From assembly GCA_030148045.1 (NCBI GenBank), contig JASBUE010000250.1:1-5710 (forward strand): a stretch of DNA of 5,710 nucleotides, in the 5' to 3' direction. Both the position numbers and the translations under genes were made by a program. The notes beneath the pieces are model-generated. The model ran no database searches and had not been told where the DNA came from. It saw nothing but the letters and a program-made list of their open reading frames with translations. The stretch comes from Candidatus Tenderia sp. (lineage in GTDB: Bacteria > Pseudomonadota > Gammaproteobacteria > Tenderiales > Tenderiaceae). Of the stretch, positions 1-4,428 are shown piece by piece; the first letter of the stretch is position 1; every line of letters starts with the position of its first letter.

Positions 1-319
1 TGCCGCGCAGGAATACCGAGGTGGCCTTGCCGGGGCCGCCGTTGTTGGCGATGTCCACACCCGGAATACCACGCAGCAGGTCCTGGACGGATTGCGCCTG
101 CTGGCGCTCGATCTCTTTTCTCGTGATGACGGTGACCGAGGACAGCGTCTCGTCCGCCGTCTGGGCGGTGCGGGTCGCAGTGACGATGATGGGGTCGATG
201 TCGTGCAGGGATGCACTAATGTCGCGGGAGCCATGGATGGCGGGAGCGACCTCGGCGGCAAAGGCAGAGTGGGAGCCCAACAGCAGTAATGCCGCCGCAG
301 GCAGACAGCGTTTCTTCAT
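1..319 (-). CDS. btuB: BtuB-like TonB-dependent cobalamin receptor, N-terminal part (continues past left edge)
   Basis: Outer-membrane TonB-dependent receptor; the BtuB family imports vitamin B12 using energy from TonB-ExbBD. The visible 106 residues hold a signal peptide (MKKR, then a hydrophobic run, with likely cleavage after AFA near residue 21), a TonB box (DPIIVTA, about 42-48) and the first half of the plug domain (about 55-106). Plug motifs include SVTVITRKEIERQQ, SVQDLLRGIPGVDI and NNGGPG, ending in the FLRG typical of BtuB. The start is set by a GGAGG ribosome site at 329-333, nine bases before the ATG. The cobalamin riboswitch upstream on the same strand supports the B12 assignment independently. 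The barrel and C-terminus lie outside the window, so completeness cannot be judged. Another riboswitch-controlled corrinoid receptor is the main alternative. Confidence 0.9.
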   Translation of the reverse strand, partial: MKKRCLPAAALLLLGSHSAFAAEVAPAIHGSRDISASLHDIDPIIVTATRTAQTADETLSSVTVITRKEIERQQAQSVQDLLRGIPGVDIANNGGPGKATSVFLRG

Positions 320-456
320 TCTTGTTTTCCTCCGGCGCACTCACCCGCGCGCCAACCGGTGTGACACAAAGACACCGCGGATGAAAAGAATCAGACGGAA
401 ACAGGGGAGAAGAACGACCTGTCAGCCGCAGCATCGCCCTCCGCAATGCCAACCGC

Positions 457-618
457 GGGGCCTGTCCGGGCCATCATGCACTACTGCGGCGGCGGGAGAT
501 CGGGCCATATTCCCGATCTCTTTCGTCACATAGTCACTACTATGCTCCTCAAGAGATCGACAATCTTTCCTCGATTTCCCACGCGTCTCGCTATGCGCAG
601 ATGGCCCGGACAGGCCCC
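457..618. repeat. 162-bp element bounded by a 19-bp perfect inverted repeat
   Basis: GGGGCCTGTCCGGGCCATC at 457-475 is the exact reverse complement of 600-618, with 124 bases between. The outer edge at 618 lies two bases from the last base of riboswitch helix P1 (621). As minus-strand RNA the arms would form a very stable GC-rich stem enclosing the smaller hairpins at 496-558. Two readings are possible: a riboswitch expression platform, or a small non-autonomous mobile element (MITE) inserted in the leader. No target-site duplication is visible at the two edges, which weighs mildly against recent insertion. No protein is encoded. Confidence 0.75.
496..558 (-). promoter_or_regulatory. Mutually exclusive hairpins inside the btuB leader
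   Basis: Read as minus-strand RNA, GATCTCTT (558-551) pairs with AAGAGATC (522-515). This encloses a second stem, CATAGT/ACTATG (544-539 with 534-529), with an AGTG tetraloop. The 6x6 internal loop between the stems, GAGGAG against TGACGA, could fill with tandem G-A pairs, one G-C and one G-U. Immediately downstream, GAGATCGGG (520-512) pairs with CCCGATCTC (504-496) around a 7-base loop. Bases 515-520 are needed by both folds, so the two hairpins exclude each other, as in a switch. The pairing is visible in the sequence; any regulatory use is inference. Confidence 0.5.
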
Positions 619-620
619 AG

Positions 621-826
621 GCTTCAGGCCGGTCTCCGGGCTCGCGAGGGGTCTTGAAAGACCTGGGCGGATCGCCTTCCCACGTCGAAACGCAGTGGCT
701 CGATGATCCGCCGCAACTCGCTTACCGTTGCGGGGGCAGCGCCGGAATTGTTCATTGACGAAATGTCAGGAACGCACCGGCTTCCCGTTTCATCCCTGGG
801 GTGGATACCCTTGGGACACCTGAAGC
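621..826 (-). promoter_or_regulatory. Cobalamin (AdoCbl-type) riboswitch aptamer
   Basis: On the minus strand the hallmarks of the cobalamin aptamer occur in order: an AGGTGTCC opening segment, GGGAAGCCGGTG, a CCGGCGCTGCCCCCGCAAC core near 751-729, and the B12 box GCCCGGAGACCGGCC at 641-627. The boundaries come from helix P1: GCTTCAGG (826-819) pairs perfectly with CCTGAAGC (628-621). In this class, B12 binding folds the core and shuts down expression of the downstream uptake gene, which fits the BtuB-like receptor starting at 319. The usual short gap from aptamer to start codon is replaced here by about 300 bases of structured leader. Confidence 0.93.
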
Positions 827-838
827 AGAGCCGCAAAA

Positions 839-865
839 ACTATAGCAATATAGATGACGTGTCAA
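839..865 (-). promoter_or_regulatory. Sigma-70-type promoter for the riboswitch-btuB transcript
   Basis: On the minus strand there is a perfect -35 TTGACA (865-860) and a -10 TATAGT (844-839) preceded by TG-C, the extended -10 signature. The spacer is 15 bp, shorter than the ideal 17, which the extended -10 may offset. Transcription would begin near 832, a few bases before the first base of riboswitch P1 at 826. That placement strongly supports the assignment. Confidence 0.75.
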
Positions 866-1121
866 GAAACAAACGTGAAAAAAATGCGGCGGAAATAATC
901 TGGGCTTCGGGAGCGAACTCGGTGAGGCGGCGCAGCATCATGGAGATTCCTCGGAACCACTTTAACAGCCAATATTTTTCAAAGGCCACCTTCCCCAGAT
1001 GCAGCATACGGCTGGGTTGATGCAGTTTCATCCGTTGGGCGGGCCCGGCAAAAAAATTACCGCTGTCAAAACCGGCCTCGCCGTCGCCGCTCTCCAAAAT
1101 GTGTTTACATCGTTACAGCCT
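840..1121 (-). other. Stretch without a recognised gene; one weak 63-85 codon reading frame
   Basis: A minus-strand frame ending at 840 can be read from a TTG at 1097 or an ATG at 1031 (MKLHQPSRMLHLGKVAFEKY..., 63 residues). Neither start has a visible ribosome site, and its TAG stop overlaps the -10 box of the btuB promoter. The middle (FEKYWLLKWFRGISMMLRR) looks protein-like, with aromatic and basic residues, but I recognise no family. The last ~20 residues are encoded across the promoter. It could be the remnant of a longer gene, a small unknown protein, or chance. No terminator for the SHOCT gene upstream is visible here. Confidence 0.25.
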
Positions 1122-1373
1122 TCACTGTTTTAGATCGTGTTTCTTTTGTTCAAACTCTTCCCGATTGATCTCGCCACGCGCATAGCGTTCCTCCAGAATC
1201 TCCAGCGCAGTTTTGGGTGGCTGCCGTGGCGGGTGATGAGTGTCGCTTTTACTTGTGGAAAGCCATTTCACCAGGCCGACGATGCCCAGAATGACCAGCC
1301 CCCAAAACAGAAGCATGAAAATCCAGCCATAGCCCATGCCCCAACCGCCAAATCCATTCATATCATTCATCAT
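1122..1373 (-). CDS. Small SHOCT-domain membrane protein
   Basis: An 83-residue protein with the layout of small SHOCT-domain proteins. It has a Gly/Trp/Met-rich start (GFGGWGMGYGW, 7-17), one transmembrane helix (about 17-38), a polar Pro-rich linker (about 40-54) and a C-terminal SHOCT motif (ALEILEERYARGEINREEFEQKKHDL, split here as residues 56-81). The length is normal for the family. SHOCT is a short helical motif thought to aid oligomerisation or anchoring; no enzymatic role is known. The start is the first of two ATGs, with AGGAG (1382-1386) eight bases upstream. It follows the broken DsrE-like gene by 24 bases, but the terminator hairpin at 1398-1425 lies between the operon and this gene, so it may depend on read-through. 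I see no clear promoter of its own. Confidence 0.88.
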   Translation of the reverse strand: MMNDMNGFGGWGMGYGWIFMLLFWGLVILGIVGLVKWLSTSKSDTHHPPRQPPKTALEILEERYARGEINREEFEQKKHDLKQ

Positions 1374-1397
1374 GCCTGCCGCTCCTGTTTGTCCGGG

Positions 1398-1425
1398 TTA
1401 AAAAACCAGTACCTTATCGGTACTG
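1398..1425 (-). terminator. Intrinsic terminator embedded in the 3' end of the DsrE-like gene
   Basis: Minus strand: CAGTACC (1425-1419), loop GATAA, GGTACTG (1413-1407), then G and six T's (1405-1400). A 7-bp stem followed by a U-run is the classic intrinsic terminator form. It is encoded by the final codons of the DsrE-like gene (Ser-Thr-Asp-Lys-Val-Leu-Val-Phe-stop), so it overlaps coding sequence. The plus strand has no T-run after the stem, so it acts in one direction only. It should stop or attenuate transcription before the SHOCT gene. Confidence 0.72.
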
Positions 1426-1671
1426 CTTGTCGCACTGGAAAGCGTTGCTATGTCACCGCGTTGCGCGCCGTCTACAAGCTCTTCGTCTTTTAAAGCACGC
1501 GCATCCATACACGTGCCACTGGGCATTACCTTACCGTGACGCAAAATAGTTTTCAGCATCAGTTCCATGTTGCAGTAGCCGTTTGGCGGTTGCTGTCCGT
1601 TTTTAGCGCAGGCCGTTGTAACTGCGTTCGCTGCCATAGGGGGCGTCGTTCAGAATAATGAGGAATTTCAT
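1398..1671 (-). pseudogene. DsrE-like family gene broken by an internal deletion
   Basis: The gene starts well: AAGGAGA (1684-1678) sits six bases before the ATG, and the first codons read MKFLIILNDAPYGSERSYNGLR, the typical start of small DsrE/DsrF-like proteins, then hit TAA at 1605-1603. The rest of the family sequence continues in another frame: ACAKNGQQPPNGYCNMELML, then GTCMDARALKDEELVDGA with the conserved Cys, and DKVLVF at the end. Compared with my recollection of the family (about 110-115 residues), roughly 24 residues between NGLR and ACAK are absent. Intact relatives are implicated in sulfur transfer through that Cys. The upstream VTT-rhodanese stop overlaps this ribosome site, so the pair was translationally coupled. 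The WTL-type residues expected near the C-terminus also look degenerate, which favours real decay over a sequencing error. Confidence 0.85.
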
Positions 1672-1682
1672 GATTCATCTCC

Positions 1683-2648
1683 TTATCGTTCGACGTGAAG
1701 GCCGCTGGCATGCCACGCCGTCATGCCGCCCCTGGCGACGTGCACGTCGGCGAAGCCCTGTCTTGTCAGCAGTTGCGCCGCCTGGCTGGAGCGGCGCTCG
1801 GTGCGGCAGACGAGGATGATAGGGCGTTCTTCGTAGTCTCCGAGTTCTGCCAATCGGTCCGGTAATGCTTCTAACGGGATATTGGCCGCCCCGGAGATGT
1901 GACCCTGTTCACCCACAAAATCTTCCGCACTGCGTACATCGAGAACCAGCAGATCTTCACCCGCATCCAGATGCTGTTTCAGTTCCGGGATGCTCAGCAT
2001 CGGTTTTTGCCGCAGGCGGCCGATGAGGCGCGGCAGAAAGGCCACCACGGCCAGCAGCGCCAGGGCCAGCAGACCTTTCTGGATTACACCGCTGCCACCG
2101 GCCACCGCCTCGCGTCCGGCATAACCCAGATACGTGTAGGCGACGGCACCGGGCAACATGCACAGGTAGGAGGCGATGAGGTAGTGGGACAGCTTGATCC
2201 GCGTCAGGCCCAGGGCGTAATTGAGCAGATTGAAGGGGAACAGCGGCACCAGGCGCACCAGGGCCACGAAGCGCCAGCCCTCTTTTTCCACACCTTGCTT
2301 GAGCTGTTTCAGCCTGACGCCACTCTTTTGTTCCACCCAATCCGATGCCAGATAACGGGAGATCAAAAAGGCGAGTGTGGCACCGATGGTCGCGCCGCTG
2401 AGGTTATAGAGGGTGCCCCACAGCGGCCCGAACAGGGCACCGCCGGCGAGGGTGAGCATGGAGCCGGGCAGGAAGAACACCGTGCCTATGGCATAGATCA
2501 GCATGAACAGGATCGGGCCGGCGGAGCCGGCCTCTTTTACCCGGGTTTCCAGGGCGGTGGCGTCGAAGGCTTCACGGTAGAACACGGCCATGGCAATACC
2601 CACAACGACAACCATCAGCAAGACGATACGGGCGATTTTATTGGTCAT
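1683..2648 (-). CDS. VTT-domain (TVP38/TMEM64, DedA-like) membrane protein fused to a C-terminal rhodanese
   Basis: A 321-residue fusion. Residues 5-23 form an N-terminal helix. The VTT/SNARE-associated domain (about 35-205) shows FFLPG (58-62), AGGALFGPLWG (68-78), an RLVPLFPFNLLNYALG block (132-147) and several hydrophobic helices. VTT proteins are inner-membrane proteins linked to lipid scrambling or transport. The rhodanese domain (about 217-318) has LDVRS (236-240), GHISGAANIP (249-258) and a catalytic loop CRTERRS starting at Cys281, so it looks able to carry a persulfide. The ATG at 2648 is preferred over one at 2681: GGAG (2657-2660) lies eight bases before it, and the shorter form begins at the normal family position. 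It overlaps the upstream desaturase gene by 11 bases, implying coupling. The rhodanese probably faces the cytoplasm, where the DsrE-like partner would be; that is inference. Confidence 0.9.
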   Translation of the reverse strand: MTNKIARIVLLMVVVVGIAMAVFYREAFDATALETRVKEAGSAGPILFMLIYAIGTVFFLPGSMLTLAGGALFGPLWGTLYNLSGATIGATLAFLISRYLASDWVEQKSGVRLKQLKQGVEKEGWRFVALVRLVPLFPFNLLNYALGLTRIKLSHYLIASYLCMLPGAVAYTYLGYAGREAVAGGSGVIQKGLLALALLAVVAFLPRLIGRLRQKPMLSIPELKQHLDAGEDLLVLDVRSAEDFVGEQGHISGAANIPLEALPDRLAELGDYEERPIILVCRTERRSSQAAQLLTRQGFADVHVARGGMTAWHASGLHVER

Positions 2649-3501
2649 GGCGCTTGCTCCAGTCGCGGCGATTGATGGCATAATCCGTGATTTTGCCGAT
2701 GAAGGGCAGGGCCAACATGCCCGGCAACCAAGTCACCAGCCTGGGTTCACGGTAGTGGTGGATGCCGATGGTCATGCCCTCGTGGCCACCGCGGGGTTGC
2801 CCCCGGTAGGTGCCGAAGAGGCGGTCCCAGACAGAGAGATTGAAACCGAAGTTGCTGTTGGCCTCATCATCCTCCACCGAGTGATGCACCCGGTGCATGT
2901 CCGGAGTGACGATGATGAGCCGCAGCACACGATCCAGCCCCAGCGGCAGGCGCACGTTGCCGTGGTTGAACATGGCCATGGCGTTCAACACCACCTCGAA
3001 GATCACCACCGCGACCAGCGGCGGGCCCAGCACCACAATGGTGGCGAACTTGATGAGCATAGAAAGAATGATCTCGATGGGGTGGAAGCGTGCCCCGGTG
3101 GTGACGTCGTAGTCCAGGTCGGCATGATGGACCCGGTGCAGGCGCCACAGCGCCGGTACGGCATGCACCAATACATGTTGCAGGTAGATGATAAAGTCCA
3201 TGGCCACCACCTACAGCAGCACGGCCAGCGGGAATGACATTTTGAAGTGGTTGAGCAGGCCCCAGCCGTGGTCGGCGGCAAAGGCTGCCACGCCCACCGC
3301 TGCGGCTGGAAAGATCAGGCGCAGGATGAAGCTGTTGAAAAATACCAGCCCCAGGTTGTTGGCCCAGCGCACGGTCTTGGAGACGGTCAGCGCGCGGCGC
3401 GGTGCCATCACCTCCCACAGCGCCATCAGGGCAAAGACGCCGAAAAAGAAGCCCAGGCGAATGGTTAGCTCATGCCGGGTAATAAATTCCGGGAAAGTCA
3501 T
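2638..3501 (-). pseudogene. Sterol desaturase/fatty-acid hydroxylase-like gene with an in-frame amber codon
   Basis: One continuous frame of 288 codons encodes a di-iron membrane hydroxylase-like protein, interrupted only by TAG at codon 97 (3213-3211). The N-terminal part (1-96) holds two or three membrane helices. The C-terminal part (98-287) holds all the histidine motifs: H109-x3-H113, H122-RV-HH126, FNHGNV (H180) and M-H203-RV-HH207. These are the iron ligands of the family, and the total length is normal. No frameshift is needed; a single CAG-to-TAG change would explain it. GGAGT (3510-3514) lies eight bases before the ATG at 3501. Restart is conceivable: the TAG lies in an AGGTGG tract five bases before an in-frame ATG (3201), which could yield a separate 187-residue catalytic half. 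The gene heads the operon under the ArsR-rhodanese operators. The substrate cannot be inferred. Confidence 0.85.
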
Positions 3502-3520
3502 CTGGTGTTACTCCATATAG

Positions 3521-3542
3521 TATTCAAATGATCACTTGAATA
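3521..3542. promoter_or_regulatory. Operator 1, TATTCAA-N8-TTGAATA
   Basis: Perfect 7-bp inverted half-sites around an 8-base centre that is itself nearly palindromic (ATGATCAC). The spacing matches the ATTC-N8-GAAT sites reported for the ArsR-family persulfide sensors SqrR and BigR. It covers the -35 of the regulator's promoter and the predicted start site of the desaturase transcript, so binding by the adjacent ArsR-rhodanese protein should block both directions. Confidence 0.8.
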
Positions 3543-3564
3543 ATACTGTAGCGTACCCTATTCT
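3536..3564 (+). promoter_or_regulatory. Promoter for the ArsR-rhodanese gene
   Basis: -35 TTGAAT (3536-3541), a 17-bp spacer, -10 TATTCT (3559-3564); each matches the sigma-70 consensus at four of six positions. The predicted start near 3571 lies inside operator 2, and the -35 is the right half of operator 1. Autorepression is therefore expected. Confidence 0.55.
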
Positions 3565-3573
3565 TGTATTCAA
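3545..3573 (-). promoter_or_regulatory. Promoter for the desaturase-VTT-DsrE-like operon
   Basis: On the minus strand: -35 TTGAAT (3573-3568), a 17-bp spacer, -10 TACAGT (3550-3545). The predicted start near 3538 lies inside operator 1, and the -35 is the left half of operator 2. This mirrors the plus-strand promoter over the same bases, so the two cannot be occupied by polymerase at once. The leader to the ATG at 3501 would be about 37 bases. Confidence 0.55.
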
Positions 3574-3588
3574 GAGGTTGTTTGAATA
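3567..3588. promoter_or_regulatory. Operator 2, TATTCAA-N8-TTGAATA
   Basis: Same half-sites and the same 8-base spacing as operator 1, with an unrelated centre (GAGGTTGT). Only the half-sites are conserved, which marks them as the bases likely read by the repressor. The centres of the two operators are 46 bp apart. It overlaps the -35 of the operon promoter and the predicted start site of the regulator gene. Confidence 0.8.
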
Positions 3589-3620
3589 TTATTGATGCAG
3601 GTTTAAGGGACGTTAACAGT

Positions 3621-4280
3621 ATGAGTGTGTTCAAAAAAGCCCTGTTTGAGCAGTTCGCCCACATCGCCAAGGCGATGAGCAGTGGAAATCGGCTCGAGAT
3701 GCTCGAGTTTCTGGCGCAGTGCGAATATTCGGTGGAGGATCTCGCCAAGGTCATGGGGCTGAGTGTGGCCAATACCTCCCATCATCTACAGCAGTTGCGC
3801 CATGCCGGGCTGGTGACGACGCGCAAAGCAGGCCAGCGTGTCTTTTACCGTCTTGATGGCGAGGACGTGGTCGAATTGGTCGATCGTTTGAGAGGTGTGG
3901 CCGAACGGCATCTGGCCGAGGTGGATCAATTGGTCAACACCTATCTCACCCGCAAAGACAGCATGGAACCGATTCCTCGTAATGAATTACTGCAACGGGC
4001 AAAAGAGGGTTCAGTCACCGTATTGGATGTTCGACCCCCGGCCGAATACGCCGCCGGCCACTTGCCCGGTGCGGTCAATGTCCCCCTGAAAGAATTGAAA
4101 AAACATCTCGGCGAGTTCGATCCGCAGCGTGAGATTGTCGCTTACTGCCGTGGCCCCTACTGTGTACTCGCTTTCGAGGCCATTAAACTGTTACGCGGGA
4201 AAGGTTTCCGGGTCAGGCGCCTGCAGGATGGTTATCCTGAGTGGAAGAACGCCGGGCTGCAGGTGGAGTCTGCCCGATAA
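3621..4280 (+). CDS. ArsR-family transcriptional regulator with C-terminal rhodanese domain
   Basis: 219 residues. Residues 5-100 are an ArsR/SmtB winged helix: KAMSSGNRLEMLEFL (17-31), the recognition helix region SVANTSHHLQQLRHAGLV (48-65), and wing GQRVFYRL (71-78). Residues about 117-215 are a rhodanese domain with LDVRPPAEY (135-143), GHLPGAVNVP (146-155), an active-site loop CRGPYC (Cys176, Cys181) and DGYPEW (203-208). The only other Cys is C34, before the DNA-binding helix. The classical metal-site cysteines of ArsR are absent, so sulfane sulfur sensed through the rhodanese, perhaps with C34, is more likely than metal; this is inference. The ATG at 3621 follows AAGGGA (3605-3610) by ten bases; an upstream TTG at 3564 lies before the predicted transcript start. 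It faces the operon containing another rhodanese, and is likely autorepressed through two flanking operators. Confidence 0.93.
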   Translation: MSVFKKALFEQFAHIAKAMSSGNRLEMLEFLAQCEYSVEDLAKVMGLSVANTSHHLQQLRHAGLVTTRKAGQRVFYRLDGEDVVELVDRLRGVAERHLAEVDQLVNTYLTRKDSMEPIPRNELLQRAKEGSVTVLDVRPPAEYAAGHLPGAVNVPLKELKKHLGEFDPQREIVAYCRGPYCVLAFEAIKLLRGKGFRVRRLQDGYPEWKNAGLQVESAR

Positions 4281-4290
4281 ACGTATTTCC

Positions 4291-4401
4291 GGTGCTGGGA
4301 ATGCATGGCCAGGGTGCGCACGGCTTCGATGGTGGCATTAAAGGCCAGCAGATTTGGTACGCAGCGGCGATGCTGCCGATGACTTCCACCACCTTTTCAT
4401 G
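4291..4401 (-). pseudogene. Remnant of a methyl-accepting chemotaxis protein signalling domain
   Basis: Minus-strand codons from 4401 read HEKVVEVIGSIA. After an apparent one-base insertion they continue (from 4354) as NLLAFNATIEA, joined directly to VRTLAMHSQ. This is the hairpin-tip region of MCP receptors (consensus ...VVxVIxxIAxQTNLLALNAAIEA...EVRxLAxRS). About 16-17 residues that normally separate IEA from VRTLA, including the GRGFAVVA part, are missing. A TGA lies just upstream in frame, and sequence beyond 4291 no longer matches, so no product is possible. It sits between the ArsR-rhodanese stop and the GGDEF-EAL stop, and probably marks an old rearrangement junction. Confidence 0.72.
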
Positions 4402-4428
4402 GGACGGGCCTCATGGATTCGACGAGCT

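Larger units (their letters stand above)
320..620 (-). other. Structured 5' leader between the cobalamin riboswitch and btuB
   Basis: This 301-base stretch has no gene; the short reading frames crossing it look like nothing known. It would be the untranslated leader of btuB. It contains a 19-bp inverted repeat (457-475 with 600-618), nested hairpins (496-558), a 6-bp hairpin CGGTGT/ACACCG at 357-377, and a 5-bp hairpin GGCGC/GCGCC at 334-353. The last of these directly abuts the GGAGG ribosome site at 329-333 and could affect ribosome access. I see no hairpin followed by a T-run on this strand, so control is more likely at translation or by Rho than by an intrinsic terminator. That regulatory reading is inference. 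Confidence 0.55.

Noticed and set aside
357..377. Hairpin CGGTGT/ACACCG as an intrinsic terminator of the btuB leader
   Set aside because: The stem is only 6 bp and no T-run follows on either strand.
450..625. Target-site duplication flanking the 19-bp inverted repeat
   Set aside because: The flanks (ACCGC on the left, AGGCT on the right) share no direct repeat.
624..836. Minus-strand 70-codon frame
   Set aside because: It coincides almost exactly with the cobalamin riboswitch, which explains the conserved bases.
1899..2675. Plus-strand open frame of 258 codons
   Set aside because: It is antisense to the VTT-rhodanese gene, is rich in Gln/His/Gly as expected from a shadow frame, and has no family motifs.
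2649..2681. Longer N-terminus for the VTT-rhodanese protein
   Set aside because: The extra 11 residues lie inside the upstream gene with no ribosome site, whereas the ATG at 2648 has GGAG at the right spacing.
3211..3213. Pyrrolysine or other recoding of the amber codon
   Set aside because: Pyrrolysine is not expected in this kind of bacterium, no recoding element is visible, and the codon is not at a catalytic residue.
2590..3237. Plus-strand open frame of 215 codons
   Set aside because: It lies opposite the desaturase-like gene and has His/Gln/Asp-rich low-complexity content typical of an antisense shadow.
2867..3418. Minus-strand frame of 183 codons bridging the amber codon, considered as evidence of a frameshift
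   Set aside because: Its translation is Arg/Ala/Gly/Pro-rich noise, while the family sequence continues in one frame on both sides of the TAG; no shift is needed.
3564..3620. Upstream TTG start for the ArsR-rhodanese protein
   Set aside because: It would begin upstream of the predicted transcript start and inside operator 2, and adds residues unlike ArsR N-termini.
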